Shown here piece after piece: positions 17,254 to 26,414 of a stretch of DNA of 64,000 nt (within the stretch, counting starts at the first letter, position 1; each line of letters opens with the position of its first letter). Under the pieces are notes generated by a model. That model was not told the DNA's origin. It saw only the letters and a list, made by a program, of their open reading frames with translations, and did no database searches. Source of the DNA: an uncultured Aquimarina sp. (GTDB lineage Bacteria; Bacteroidota; Bacteroidia; Flavobacteriales; Flavobacteriaceae); assembly GCA_937958985.1 (NCBI GenBank), contig CALGLV010000037.1, positions 1 to 64,000 on the forward strand, given 5' to 3'. The position numbers were made by a program, and so were the translations under genes.

Positions 17254-18231
17254 TTAAACCCTACGATTCATTAAGTAAGTTCCAAAATTAATAAGCATTT
17301 CTTTGCTTTCGTTTGGAATATCTAACTTCTTAGCAACTTCAAAAGCCTGTTCCGTATATTCTTGAATAGCTTTTTTTGTAGCTTCAGAAGCACCAGATTC
17401 ATTAAAAATCTGTTTTGTGATTGTTATTTTACCGTTTGTATCTACTTGGTCTTTATTGGAAAATAATTGGTGTAATTGTTCTTTTTGAGAACTATTTCCT
17501 AGTTCTTTTGCTTTAAGGAAAAGGAAGGTTTTTTTATTTTCAATAATATCTCCTCCAACTTGTTTACCGAAAGTTTCAGGATCCCCAAAAGCATCTAAAT
17601 AGTCATCTTGAATTTGAAAAGCAATACCCAATAACTTACCGTATTTGTAAATTTCTTTTTGAGCTTCTTTGGTTTGATTGGCAATAATAGCCCCCATTTG
17701 AAAGGCGCAACCTACTAAAACAGAAGTTTTATAAGTAATCATTTTAAGATATTCATTGGTAGAAACATCGTTGCGTGTTTCAAAATCGATATCATATTGT
17801 TGTCCTTCGCAAACCTCTAAAGCGGTATTTGAAAAAAGCTTTACTAACTGAGAAAATAATTTAGCATCATATATTTCAAAACACTGATATGCTTGAATAA
17901 GCATAGCGTCACCAGAAAGTATTCCTGTATTGGTATCCCATTTGGTATGTACGGTATCTTTACCTCTTCTAAGCGGAGCGGCATCCATAATATCGTCATG
18001 AACCAAGCTAAAATTATGAAATATTTCAATAGCTAGTGCAGCAGGTAAAGCCTCTTCGGGCGTAGCACCAAAAATTTCAGCACCAATTAATGTTAATATA
18101 GGACGTATGCGTTTTCCTCCTAATTTTAAAATATAATCTATTGGTTCGTAAAGGTTTTTAGGTTCAGGAACGCGAGTATTTTGTTGTAGGTATTCTGTAA
18201 AAAGTTGATTGTAATGTGCTATTTTATCCAC
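17254..18231 (-). CDS. Polyprenyl (octaprenyl/geranylgeranyl-type) diphosphate synthase
   Basis: The frame extends to 18318, but I prefer the GTG at 18231. It gives 325 residues, a usual length for the family, starting DKIAHYNQLF, and avoids overlap with polA. The first Asp-rich motif is HDDIMDAAPLRRG and the second is QDDYLDAFGD, with GGKRIRP for binding isopentenyl diphosphate. The enzyme extends allylic diphosphates with isopentenyl diphosphate for the quinone side chain (menaquinone in this group). Chain length cannot be read safely from the residues before the first motif. Confidence 0.85.
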   Translation of the reverse strand: MDKIAHYNQLFTEYLQQNTRVPEPKNLYEPIDYILKLGGKRIRPILTLIGAEIFGATPEEALPAALAIEIFHNFSLVHDDIMDAAPLRRGKDTVHTKWDTNTGILSGDAMLIQAYQCFEIYDAKLFSQLVKLFSNTALEVCEGQQYDIDFETRNDVSTNEYLKMITYKTSVLVGCAFQMGAIIANQTKEAQKEIYKYGKLLGIAFQIQDDYLDAFGDPETFGKQVGGDIIENKKTFLFLKAKELGNSSQKEQLHQLFSNKDQVDTNGKITITKQIFNESGASEATKKAIQEYTEQAFEVAKKLDIPNESKEMLINFGTYLMNRRV

Positions 18232-18292
18232 AGGATTAATTTTTCTTAAATAAAAGGAAATGTTTTTATCAGGCAAAGATTTTAAGAGCAAT

Positions 18293-21127
18293 TTAATGCG
18301 CTTCCAACCAATTGTCACCTACTCCTATTTCAACATCAAGTGGAACATCTAATTTAAAAGCGTTTTCCATTTCATCTTTAATTAAAGTTTTTATCGCCTC
18401 TAATTCTTCTTTAGGAACATCAAAAACTAATTCATCATGAACTTGAAGTAACATTTTGGTTTTAAAATTGCCCTTATTTAGTTTGTCAAATATATTGATC
18501 ATTGCAATTTTAATAATGTCGGCAGCACTACCTTGAATAGGTGCATTCACGGCATTTCTTTCAGCAGCTCCTCTTACCACTGCATTTGCGGAGTTAATAT
18601 CCTTTAAATACCTACGGCGGCCCAATACGGTTTGAACGTATCCATTTTCGCGAGCAAAATTTACTTGCTCACCCATGTAAGATTTCAGCTTAGGGTAGTT
18701 TTCGTAATATGCTTCGATAAGTTCTTTAGATTCGGCTCTCGAAAGATTAGTTTGGTTGCTTAGTCCAAAAGCAGATACTCCGTATATAATTCCAAAGTTT
18801 ACCGTTTTTGCGTGACTACGTTGTTCGCGTGTAACTTCGCTTAAATCTACTCCAAAAACTTTTGCAGCAGTAGTGGCATGAATATCTTCCCCTTTTTGAA
18901 AAGCTTCCATCATAGCTGTTTCATTACTTAGCGCAGCTATAATCCGTAATTCAATTTGCGAATAATCGGCAGCAAGCAATACGTGGTTTTCATTACGAGC
19001 AATAAATGCTTTTCTTACCTGCCTGCCTCTTTCTGTTCGTATGGGTATGTTTTGCAGGTTAGGGTTGTTGGAGCTTAGTCGTCCTGTTGCTGCTACAGTT
19101 TGAATATAATCGGTATGGACGCGCTGTGTTTTTGAATTTACTTGTGCTGGTAGGGCATCAATGTAAGTGCTTTTTAATTTAGCCAAACCGCGGTATTCTA
19201 GCACATCGGCTACTATTTCATGATCTTTTGCTAAATAGGACAATACATCTTCGGCAGTAGAATATTGCCCTGTTTTTGTTTTTTTAGGCTTGTCTACTAA
19301 TTTTAGTTTTTCAAAAAGTATACTACCTAATTGTTTTGGTGATCCTATATTAAACTCTTCTTCAGCTTGTTTGTATATGTTCTTTTCAAGAGAATCTATA
19401 TCTGTTGTAATATCTGTAGATAGGCTTTTTAAGAAATTAATATCAAGATTAATACCTTCCAGTTCCATATCAGCCAATACGCGTAGTAGGGGTAACTCAA
19501 TATCTTTAAAAAGCGAAGTTGTGTTGGCTGCTTTTAATTCAGGAGTAAAATGTTTAGCAAGCTGAAGTGTAATATCAGCATCTTCAACAGCGTATTCCGT
19601 TTGTTGGTCTAAAGGAACTTGGCGCATCGAAAGCTGATTTTTTCCTTTTTTTCCGATCAATTCAGTAATTGAAACAGGGGTGTAGTTTAAATAAGTTTCT
19701 GATAATACGTCCATATTGTGACGCATATCAGGGTTTATTAAATAATGAGCTAGCATAGTGTCGAAAAGAGGCCCTTTTACAGTAACCTCATATTTACGAA
19801 GCACTTTAATATCATATTTTAAATTTTGCCCAATTTTTTGAATTTTTTCATTTTCAAAGAAAGGGAGTAGTTCTTTAATTGTGTTTTTAGCTTCCTCGAA
19901 ATCTTCAGGAATAGGCAGGTAAAAACCTTTTTTTTCTTCCCAACTAAAAGCTATTCCTACCAATTCTGCTTCAAGCGTATTAAGGCTAGTAGTTTCGGTA
20001 TCAAAGCATACAGAAGTTTGGTTATTCAGTTGTTGTAAAAACAATTGAAAAGCCATCCCTTTTTCAATAGTTTGGTAATGATGACTTACCGAGCTTATTG
20101 TTTGTCTGGAATTTACAATTGTAGTTTTGTTATCATTACTAGGTGTGTCAAATAAAGAAAACTGACCAGAGCCAGCGGTATCTTTTTCTGTATTCACTTT
20201 TGATGGAGTTAGCGTAGCTTTAGTAGCAGGCTTTCCATCAGCATCAAATAATTTAAAAAACTGATCTTTCATTCTTCGAAATTCCAATTCTTCGAACAAT
20301 GTGGTTACTTTTTGAGCATCGGGAGCTGTTAATAAGTAGGATGCGGCATCAAAAGTAACATCACAATTAATGTCTATAGTTGCTAATGTTTTTGAAAGTA
20401 AACCTAATTCGGCATTAGCAATTACTTTTTCTTTCATTTTGCCCTTCAGTTTGTCGGTATTGGCTAAAAGCCCCTCCATACTTCCGTAGGCGGCAATAAA
20501 CTTTTTAGCTGTTTTGTCACCAACGCCAGGTAATCCAGGGATGTTATCAACGGCATCTCCCATCATTCCTAAATAGTCTATAACTTGTTCGGGTTTTTCT
20601 ACTTCAAACTTTTTTTGAACAGCTTCAACATCCCAAATCTCTATACCATTACCCATGCGTGCCGGGCGGTACATGAAAATATTGTCAGAAACCAGTTGCG
20701 CATAATCCTTATCGGGAGTAACCATGAATACTTTAAAACCTTCTTTTTCGGCTTGTTTGGCTAAAGTTCCTATTAAATCGTCTGCCTCAACCCCTACTTG
20801 TTCAATAATAGGAATGTGCATTGCTTTTAAAATATCTTGGATATAAGGCACAGCAATTTTAATAGCCTCAGGAGTTTCATCTCTGTTGGCTTTATATTCT
20901 GGGAATATTTCAGTTCTAGAAGCACTTCCTCCTTTATCAAAGGCAACGGCTAAGAATTCTGGTTTTTCACGTCTAATAACGTCTAACAAAGAATTTGTAA
21001 AGCCCATTATTGCCGAAACATCCATTCCGGTACTAGTAATTCGAGGGTTTTTTATTAGGGCGTAGTAGCCTCTGAAGATTAGCGCGAATGCATCGAGTAA
21101 AAACAGCCTTTTGGTGGTTGATTCCAT
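18293..21127 (-). CDS. polA: DNA polymerase I
   Basis: The protein has 944 residues with three domains. The 5'-3' exonuclease covers about 1-290 (FLLDAFALIFRGYYAL, VEADDLIGTLA, GLPGVGDKTAKKF). The 3'-5' exonuclease covers about 340-530 with the metal residues kept (CFDTETTSLN, LKYDIKVL, YAVEDADIT), so proofreading should work. The polymerase domain has motif A DYSQIELR (Asp about 721), motif B KTVNFGIIYG and motif C QVHDE. It is a repair and Okazaki-fragment polymerase. It lies upstream of the polyprenyl synthase with a 61-bp gap if the GTG start there is right. Confidence 0.95.
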   Translation of the reverse strand: MESTTKRLFLLDAFALIFRGYYALIKNPRITSTGMDVSAIMGFTNSLLDVIRREKPEFLAVAFDKGGSASRTEIFPEYKANRDETPEAIKIAVPYIQDILKAMHIPIIEQVGVEADDLIGTLAKQAEKEGFKVFMVTPDKDYAQLVSDNIFMYRPARMGNGIEIWDVEAVQKKFEVEKPEQVIDYLGMMGDAVDNIPGLPGVGDKTAKKFIAAYGSMEGLLANTDKLKGKMKEKVIANAELGLLSKTLATIDINCDVTFDAASYLLTAPDAQKVTTLFEELEFRRMKDQFFKLFDADGKPATKATLTPSKVNTEKDTAGSGQFSLFDTPSNDNKTTIVNSRQTISSVSHHYQTIEKGMAFQLFLQQLNNQTSVCFDTETTSLNTLEAELVGIAFSWEEKKGFYLPIPEDFEEAKNTIKELLPFFENEKIQKIGQNLKYDIKVLRKYEVTVKGPLFDTMLAHYLINPDMRHNMDVLSETYLNYTPVSITELIGKKGKNQLSMRQVPLDQQTEYAVEDADITLQLAKHFTPELKAANTTSLFKDIELPLLRVLADMELEGINLDINFLKSLSTDITTDIDSLEKNIYKQAEEEFNIGSPKQLGSILFEKLKLVDKPKKTKTGQYSTAEDVLSYLAKDHEIVADVLEYRGLAKLKSTYIDALPAQVNSKTQRVHTDYIQTVAATGRLSSNNPNLQNIPIRTERGRQVRKAFIARNENHVLLAADYSQIELRIIAALSNETAMMEAFQKGEDIHATTAAKVFGVDLSEVTREQRSHAKTVNFGIIYGVSAFGLSNQTNLSRAESKELIEAYYENYPKLKSYMGEQVNFARENGYVQTVLGRRRYLKDINSANAVVRGAAERNAVNAPIQGSAADIIKIAMINIFDKLNKGNFKTKMLLQVHDELVFDVPKEELEAIKTLIKDEMENAFKLDVPLDVEIGVGDNWLEAH

Positions 21128-21230
21128 TAATTAAGTAATTTTAATATAATTTTAATAGGGTATGAAGATACAATTCTTAATTTTCAAGGAAGAAATAATT
21201 GCTTGGGTTTTACAAAAAGTTATAAAACAG

Positions 21231-21255
21231 AAATGCTGTCGTTAAGACAGCATTT
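21231..21255. other. Perfect 10-bp hairpin between divergent polA and phosphoesterase genes
   Basis: AAATGCTGTC (21231-21240) and GACAGCATTT (21246-21255) form a 10-bp stem with a 5-nt loop. On the minus strand it is followed by a moderately T-rich stretch. It lies upstream of both genes, so it terminates neither, and I cannot assign it. Confidence 0.5.
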
Positions 21256-21358
21256 CACCCCAAAATAAAAATTGAAAGTATCACTACTCTCAATATGTTT
21301 CAATACTGTAAAGCTAACATTTATTTTCCACATTTCTTAAAAACTTACCTAAAGGTTA

Positions 21359-22594
21359 GTGGTTAAAATTAAAATAATTACGAATTTGATAAGATTTTTT
21401 CTTCCTGTAGTGGCCTTTTTAGTACTTGAAGTACTTTTTTTTATGTTAACGATAAAGTTGTTCAGAATCAATAGGTGGTGTGTTTGGTTTTTTTTAGGGT
21501 ATACACTGTTTAGTTATTCGTTTTTTGTTTATCAAATTTTAAAATATGATAGGTCTAGTGGGCCTTCTCACATTTTTTATGGGGCTATTGGGGCTATGGT
21601 TCTTCATTTAGTTCCAAAATTAGTGACTCTTTTATTTTGGCTAGTCGCTTTAGGGGTTAATTTTTTAGTTTCTATAAATGCAACTAAGGAAGTAGTTTCG
21701 GACAGAAGGAATTTTATAGGTAAACTAGGGTTAGGATTAGCTGCTATTCCTTTTTTAGGTATTATTCACGGTATGTTGAAGGGAAAATATAATTACAAGG
21801 TAATTACTAAAACGCTGTTTTTTGACGATTTGCCCGAAGATTTTGATGGTTTTAAGATACTACAGATATCGGATTTACATTCAGGAAGTTTTGATAACAA
21901 AGAAGCGATAGTGCATGCTGTAGATTTGATTAATGAGCAAAAGGCAGACGTGTTTTTGTTTACAGGAGATATTGTTAATACCAAGGCAGAGGAATTTATT
22001 CCGTGGATAAATACATTTAAAGCTATTAAAAATTTCCCTTTTGGAAAGTATTCTGTTTTAGGGAATCACGATTATGGTGAATATGTAAGCTGGCCATCGG
22101 AGAGTTTAAAGCAACAAAATTTTGAAGATATAAAAGGACTTCATGAAAAAGTAGATTTTAATTTATTGACAAATCAAAATGTTACTCTGAATAAAGGTAA
22201 TGCTTCAATAAAGTTAATCGGGGTGGAAAATTGGGGTAGAAACTTTAAACAAGCCGGAGACTTGAGTTTGGCTTCAAGTGGAGTTCATAAAGAAGATTTT
22301 AAAATATTAATGAGTCATGACCCATCTCATTGGGATGAAGAAGTACAACATCACGATCATAATTATCACTTAACTTTAAGTGGTCATACCCATGGTTTGC
22401 AATTTGGAATTGAAATTCCAGGTTTTTTTAAATGGAGTCCGGTTCAATATGTGTACAAGCAATGGGCGGGGCTGTACAAGAATTTAAACCGTTACGTGTA
22501 CGTAAATCGAGGTTTTGGGTTTCATGCTTTTCCGGGTCGTGTAGGTATTTGGCCTGAAATTACTGTATTAGAGTTGAAACGAAAAGAAGTATAG
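21359..22594 (+). CDS. Membrane-anchored metallophosphoesterase (YkuE/YaeI type)
   Basis: The protein has 411 residues from a GTG start. There is no in-frame ATG before the first helix. Three to four transmembrane helices occupy about residues 8-110. The calcineurin-like phosphoesterase domain follows from about 155: LQISDLHSG, LFTGDIV, VLGNHDYG, MSHDPSHW and SGHTHGLQ, i.e. all the metal-binding Asp, Asn and His residues. Related proteins act on lipid A precursors or other phospholipid substrates at the membrane. The substrate here cannot be told. Confidence 0.85.
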   Translation: MVKIKIITNLIRFFLPVVAFLVLEVLFFMLTIKLFRINRWCVWFFLGYTLFSYSFFVYQILKYDRSSGPSHIFYGAIGAMVLHLVPKLVTLLFWLVALGVNFLVSINATKEVVSDRRNFIGKLGLGLAAIPFLGIIHGMLKGKYNYKVITKTLFFDDLPEDFDGFKILQISDLHSGSFDNKEAIVHAVDLINEQKADVFLFTGDIVNTKAEEFIPWINTFKAIKNFPFGKYSVLGNHDYGEYVSWPSESLKQQNFEDIKGLHEKVDFNLLTNQNVTLNKGNASIKLIGVENWGRNFKQAGDLSLASSGVHKEDFKILMSHDPSHWDEEVQHHDHNYHLTLSGHTHGLQFGIEIPGFFKWSPVQYVYKQWAGLYKNLNRYVYVNRGFGFHAFPGRVGIWPEITVLELKRKEV

Positions 22595-22603
22595 CTGTAG
22601 TTT

Positions 22604-22631
22604 TTTGCAACTTATTAAACACGTATCTTTG
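22604..22631 (+). promoter_or_regulatory. Promoter for the pseudouridine synthase-like gene
   Basis: TTTG (22604-22607) and TATCTTTG (22624-22631), 16 bp apart, match the flavobacterial -33 and -7 elements. The ATG follows 16 bp after the -7 box. Confidence 0.65.
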
Positions 22632-22647
22632 CACAAAATTACAACTC

Positions 22648-23487
22648 ATGAGTACTTCGAAAAAAACACCTAGTAACCCTAATAAAGGTAAACGCGTAGG
22701 AAAAAGTGTAAAGGAACAAATACCTTCAGCACCTAAATCGAAACGTCCTGTTGCCGCGAAGTCGAAACTTAGCAATGATAAAGGGGGAATACGTTTAAAT
22801 AAATACATTTCTAACTCTGGAGTTTGTACGCGTCGCGATGCAGATTTATATATTTCTTCAGGAAATGTTTGGGTTAACGGTAAGGTAGTTACCGAAATGG
22901 GGTACAAAGTAGAGTTAACTGATGAAGTTAAATTTGACGGGCAATTAATCAACCCTGTGAAAAAATCGTATATTTTATTAAACAAGCCTAAAGGATTTAC
23001 AATTTCAGCTTCGACTACTAACGAGAAAAAATCGGTACACGCCATTACTCAAAATGCAGCAAAATCACCTTTAAAGCCTGTTGGTAAAATGGAGCGTAAT
23101 ACTTCTGGTTTGGTATTACTTTCTAATGACGACACTTTTTTAGGAGCTATGAATAGTTCAGGAAGGTTACGTCAGATATACCATGTGGAATTAAACAAGA
23201 ATTTTTCAAGAATAGATTTCGATAAAATAATCGAAGGAATTCGTATTGATAATAATGTGGTGAAGGTTCACGACCTTCAGTACATTGAAGATTCAAAAAG
23301 AGAATTAGGAATTCAAATCAATTCTCAAAAAAACAGAATTGTTACTCGTATTTTTGAAAAGTTAGGATATACTATAGAAAAGCTTGATCGAGTAGTCTTT
23401 GGAGAACTAACAAAAAAAGACTTGCCTCGTGGTCGCTGGCGCGATCTCACAAAGCAAGAATTAATTAATATTAATATGATGTCCTAA
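22648..23487 (+). CDS. RsuA/RluB-family pseudouridine synthase-like protein with altered active site
   Basis: The protein has 279 residues. A basic N-terminal tail of about 45 residues is followed by an S4 RNA-binding domain (IRLNKYISNSGVCTRRDADLYI) and the synthase domain (ILLNKPKGFTIS, VFGELTKKDLPRGRWRDLT). In this family the catalytic Asp lies in PVGRLDxNTxGLLLLTNDG. Here it reads PVGKMERNTSGLVLLSNDD, so the Asp is Glu (codon GAG, checked in the DNA) and the Arg is Lys. The basic patch after it is also lost (GAMNSSGRLRQIYHV). It may have weak activity or none and act only as an RNA-binding protein. A functional paralogue presumably exists elsewhere. Confidence 0.8.
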   Translation: MSTSKKTPSNPNKGKRVGKSVKEQIPSAPKSKRPVAAKSKLSNDKGGIRLNKYISNSGVCTRRDADLYISSGNVWVNGKVVTEMGYKVELTDEVKFDGQLINPVKKSYILLNKPKGFTISASTTNEKKSVHAITQNAAKSPLKPVGKMERNTSGLVLLSNDDTFLGAMNSSGRLRQIYHVELNKNFSRIDFDKIIEGIRIDNNVVKVHDLQYIEDSKRELGIQINSQKNRIVTRIFEKLGYTIEKLDRVVFGELTKKDLPRGRWRDLTKQELININMMS

Positions 23488-23498
23488 AAAACGGAGGT

Positions 23499-24368
23499 CT
23501 ATCTACGTTTGTAGGTTCTGTTATTAGTAGTATTACTAGCGTAAGTACGTCTTGGTGTATATGCTCGCTTAATTACCTTTTTAGTGGTATTTGAAGATCG
23601 ATTACTATAACTTTTGGTTTGCTTACGCACAGGTTGCCTTTGTGTATACTTTTTTGTATTGTTACTATAGCTTCGGTTATAGTTAGTTTTTCTACTAGGA
23701 GTTACATTTTTTTTGTAATTCCTGCTACTATAGTTTCTTTCAGCTTCATAGTGTACGCGCTTACTCCTTTGGTTGTAATACCTAGGTCTTTCAGCATAAC
23801 GTCTTGAATAATTATTATAGTTATACCTGCGTGGCGTATAATTTCTTCTGTAAGGAGAAGTATTTACAACACATCTGTTTCTAGAAGGTAAGCTATAGTA
23901 ATTGTGTCTTGGACTAAAATTACATTGGTACGTATTTATAGCTCCTCTATGTCCGTTATATATACCATAATTGTTATAGCTAATATATAAGTTACCTATT
24001 CTAGAAGCATAACCAAGGTTATTATAGTACATACGAGTTGCTCCGATCCTAGTTACTCTGCCGAAGTTGTCGTAAAAAACAGGGGTGTTTTCTATTTGTA
24101 CTACAGCACCGTAGTTGTCGTATTGTACAAATGCGTTGTAATTATGTCCCGTATTGAAACTGAAGTTTATGTTTCGGGTATTTACATTGAAATTAACATT
24201 GTTTGAATTAATAATGTTAAAGTCGAATTGCCCATCGTTGAAAACAGCAAATTCAATTCCGTTTTCTATAAAAATGAATGGTTTTTCGTATCTATTATAA
24301 GTAGTCGAAGATGCTGATGCTATCGAGCTAAATAATACTGCTGCTATAAGGAAGAATATCTTTTTCAT
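23499..24368 (-). CDS. Secreted Tyr/Asn/Arg-rich protein
   Basis: The protein has 289 residues with a signal peptide ending near SIASAS. The N-terminal half has the segment IFIENGIEFAVFNDGQFDFN, seen in uncharacterised flavobacterial secreted proteins, and short repeats of the form YDNYGAVVQI, YDNFGRVTRIG and YNNLGYASRIG. The C-terminal half is a low-complexity run of Tyr, Asn, Arg and Ser, strongly basic. The basic tail could bind envelope polymers or nucleic acid, but that is a guess. The gene is convergent with the pseudouridine synthase-like gene, 11 bp apart. Confidence 0.7.
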   Translation of the reverse strand: MKKIFFLIAAVLFSSIASASSTTYNRYEKPFIFIENGIEFAVFNDGQFDFNIINSNNVNFNVNTRNINFSFNTGHNYNAFVQYDNYGAVVQIENTPVFYDNFGRVTRIGATRMYYNNLGYASRIGNLYISYNNYGIYNGHRGAINTYQCNFSPRHNYYSLPSRNRCVVNTSPYRRNYTPRRYNYNNYSRRYAERPRYYNQRSKRVHYEAERNYSSRNYKKNVTPSRKTNYNRSYSNNTKKYTQRQPVRKQTKSYSNRSSNTTKKVIKRAYTPRRTYASNTTNNRTYKRR

Positions 24369-24492
24369 GGCTCTTGTATTTGGTTACACATATAGTTTCT
24401 GTAAAAGAAACCATTATAACTCTAAGATACCAAAAGCGTGCCAAGTTTTATAAACTTGATTAATGATGCGTTCAATACGGGCTTAAATTGGT

Positions 24493-25494
24493 TTAATTTA
24501 AGCTAATTGCATCGGATAAAAAATCTTTTACTTGGTATCTAAATTTCCCATCAAAAGTATAGCCGTAATTTTTAAAGAAACTTTTTTCAACAGTATATTT
24601 TTTTGAATTAGTTTGTCCGATAGACTCGATTATATAAAGAGTGTTTTTATCTGTAAAAGCGCGAGTATCTGACCCCAGTCTATCTATTTTGTTTTTTTCA
24701 ACTAACTGTCCTTTTTTAAATTTATTAGTAACATCTTTAGTTATAATATAGGATTCATTAATTATTCTAAAGTCACCTGTTAAGTCATATACTTTTTCAA
24801 TTTTATTTCCTAATGTTAAGTAATTAGAATAGGTTTTTTTTGCAGGACCATTAATGTATATATAAGGCTTGGTTTTTTGTAATTTATTTCGAAGTAATTC
24901 TAATTCCGAGTTTTTTGGACTTTGAAATGGCTCGGGCTTTATATTGATTTGTTGTATGCGTGAGACCACTCTTTTTAAATGAATTTTCAGTTCTATTTTG
25001 TTTAATGAATAGACTAAAAACCGGGACTTAAAACTTGGGTTGATGCTATGATCTCCGTAAAATTTTTCGTTTATTTTGTTTTCAAAAGCTAATAATTGGG
25101 CCTCTTTAAGGAAGGCTTTTTTTATTTCAAAAGGCTTTTGAGAGGTTAAGTAGGTGTTTATTTTTTCGACAATAGTATTTATATTATTGTATTTATCTAA
25201 ACTTACTTCGTAGTTTTTTTTAAGTTCACGAACTTCTGTGTCAAGAGTTTTGATACTCGATTTCAGGTTTAGGTATTTTTGAGAAGTTTTTTTTACGGTG
25301 GTGGGCTCTATGTTAACATATTGTTTTGTGATTATTGTATGAACAGCAGGAGTGCTTTTTAGTCGTAAAATTCTATTTTTTGTAAAAGCCTTATCAAGGC
25401 CATATACAGATATGTTTTGTGCGCTTGAAAAAAGACCGCAAGCTAAAAACAGCATAGAAGCAAATAGTTCTTTTGAGTTTAGTTTTTTCATCAT
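24493..25494 (-). CDS. Exported protein of unknown function in the amtB operon
   Basis: The protein has 333 residues with a signal peptide (MLFLACGLFSSAQN). A Lys-rich segment, about residues 65-125, is predicted by eye to be a coiled coil. The C-terminal third has beta-strand character (YDLTGDFRIINESYIIT, TLYIIESIGQTNS). No known domain is recognised. It is the last gene of a three-gene set with amtB and a lipoprotein gene, with gaps of only 31-34 bp, so it is probably expressed with the ammonium transporter. Confidence 0.65.
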   Translation of the reverse strand: MMKKLNSKELFASMLFLACGLFSSAQNISVYGLDKAFTKNRILRLKSTPAVHTIITKQYVNIEPTTVKKTSQKYLNLKSSIKTLDTEVRELKKNYEVSLDKYNNINTIVEKINTYLTSQKPFEIKKAFLKEAQLLAFENKINEKFYGDHSINPSFKSRFLVYSLNKIELKIHLKRVVSRIQQINIKPEPFQSPKNSELELLRNKLQKTKPYIYINGPAKKTYSNYLTLGNKIEKVYDLTGDFRIINESYIITKDVTNKFKKGQLVEKNKIDRLGSDTRAFTDKNTLYIIESIGQTNSKKYTVEKSFFKNYGYTFDGKFRYQVKDFLSDAISLN

Positions 25495-25525
25495 ATATGG
25501 CTTTGATTAAGGTTAATAATTAATG

Positions 25526-26380
25526 TTACTTTTTTGTAATATTGATTTTAGATTTAATGCTTTTTTCAGCATTCATAAAAGCAAAAGCGTCTAATACATT
25601 GCGTATAGCTAGTAATTGTTGCTCACTAATATCTCTTTTTTTGTAAGAGTTAGGTCCTACGTAAAGTGCAGTTACATTTTCTCCGTTAGCAATGCTGCTT
25701 ATCATCTTAAGGTCTTGCGAAGATGTAATTGGCTTGTCAAGCAATTCCACTTTGTATTTCTTTTTTCCCTTAGTTTCCGACTTTGTAATATCTCCAATAA
25801 TAGTTTGATCTAATTGGTTAATAGTTACTATAAAGCTTTCTATGTTTAACCACTCAGTGTCGATATACCTAATTTTGAAAAATAATTTAGCTCCGTAAGC
25901 ATCTTTTTTTATGTAAGCATAAAAACATTCTTTCGTATCAAATTTTGGGCTTGTTTTATCTTTGTAGATAGTAAACTTGCCTTCGTTTGTGATTTTCATT
26001 TTGTCTAACGAACCTATTAGTCTGGTGTTTCTTTCTAGGTTTGCAATTTCTTGTTTATTGTCTAGCTCCTTTTTTAATTCAGCATCAATTTTTCGTTTTA
26101 ACGAATTAATATTTACCCCATTTAAAGTGTCGGGGTATGATTTCATTAAATAGGTTAGTTTTTCTTTAGCTACAGAATATTCATCCAAGTCATAATGAGC
26201 TTGAACTTGACGTAGCAATTTAGAAGGAGCTACGCTGGAATAATCCGTTGTCGAATTACCAGCCTTTACATGGCTTGAGTTATCTTTAATTGAAGGTGCC
26301 GATTTTTTAGAACTATCTCCACAGCTTAGTATAGATAGCATTAAAATACTTAAGGATGTTGTTGTAATTAACTTTTTCAT
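25526..26380 (-). CDS. Lipoprotein in the amtB operon
   Basis: The protein has 284 residues with a lipobox at SILSC (Cys 20). A TPR-like helical pair is visible around 55-85 (LLRQVQAHYDLDEYSVAKEKLTYLMKSYPDT is split by helix breaks). A beta-rich C-terminal half follows (FTIYKDKTSPKFDTKECFYAYIK, WLNIESFIVTINQ). The downstream exported gene is 31 bp away and amtB is 34 bp upstream. The role is unknown. The operon position suggests a link to ammonium uptake or just shared control. Confidence 0.65.
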   Translation of the reverse strand: MKKLITTTSLSILMLSILSCGDSSKKSAPSIKDNSSHVKAGNSTTDYSSVAPSKLLRQVQAHYDLDEYSVAKEKLTYLMKSYPDTLNGVNINSLKRKIDAELKKELDNKQEIANLERNTRLIGSLDKMKITNEGKFTIYKDKTSPKFDTKECFYAYIKKDAYGAKLFFKIRYIDTEWLNIESFIVTINQLDQTIIGDITKSETKGKKKYKVELLDKPITSSQDLKMISSIANGENVTALYVGPNSYKKRDISEQQLLAIRNVLDAFAFMNAEKSIKSKINITKK

Positions 26381-26414
26381 TTCGTTATATTTTTATAAGT
26401 TGGTTACGGTTTTG

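Noticed and set aside
18232-18318. Longer start for the polyprenyl synthase overlapping polA
   Set aside because: It adds residues unlike the family, overlaps polA by 26 bp and exceeds the usual length. The GTG at 18231 gives 325 residues.
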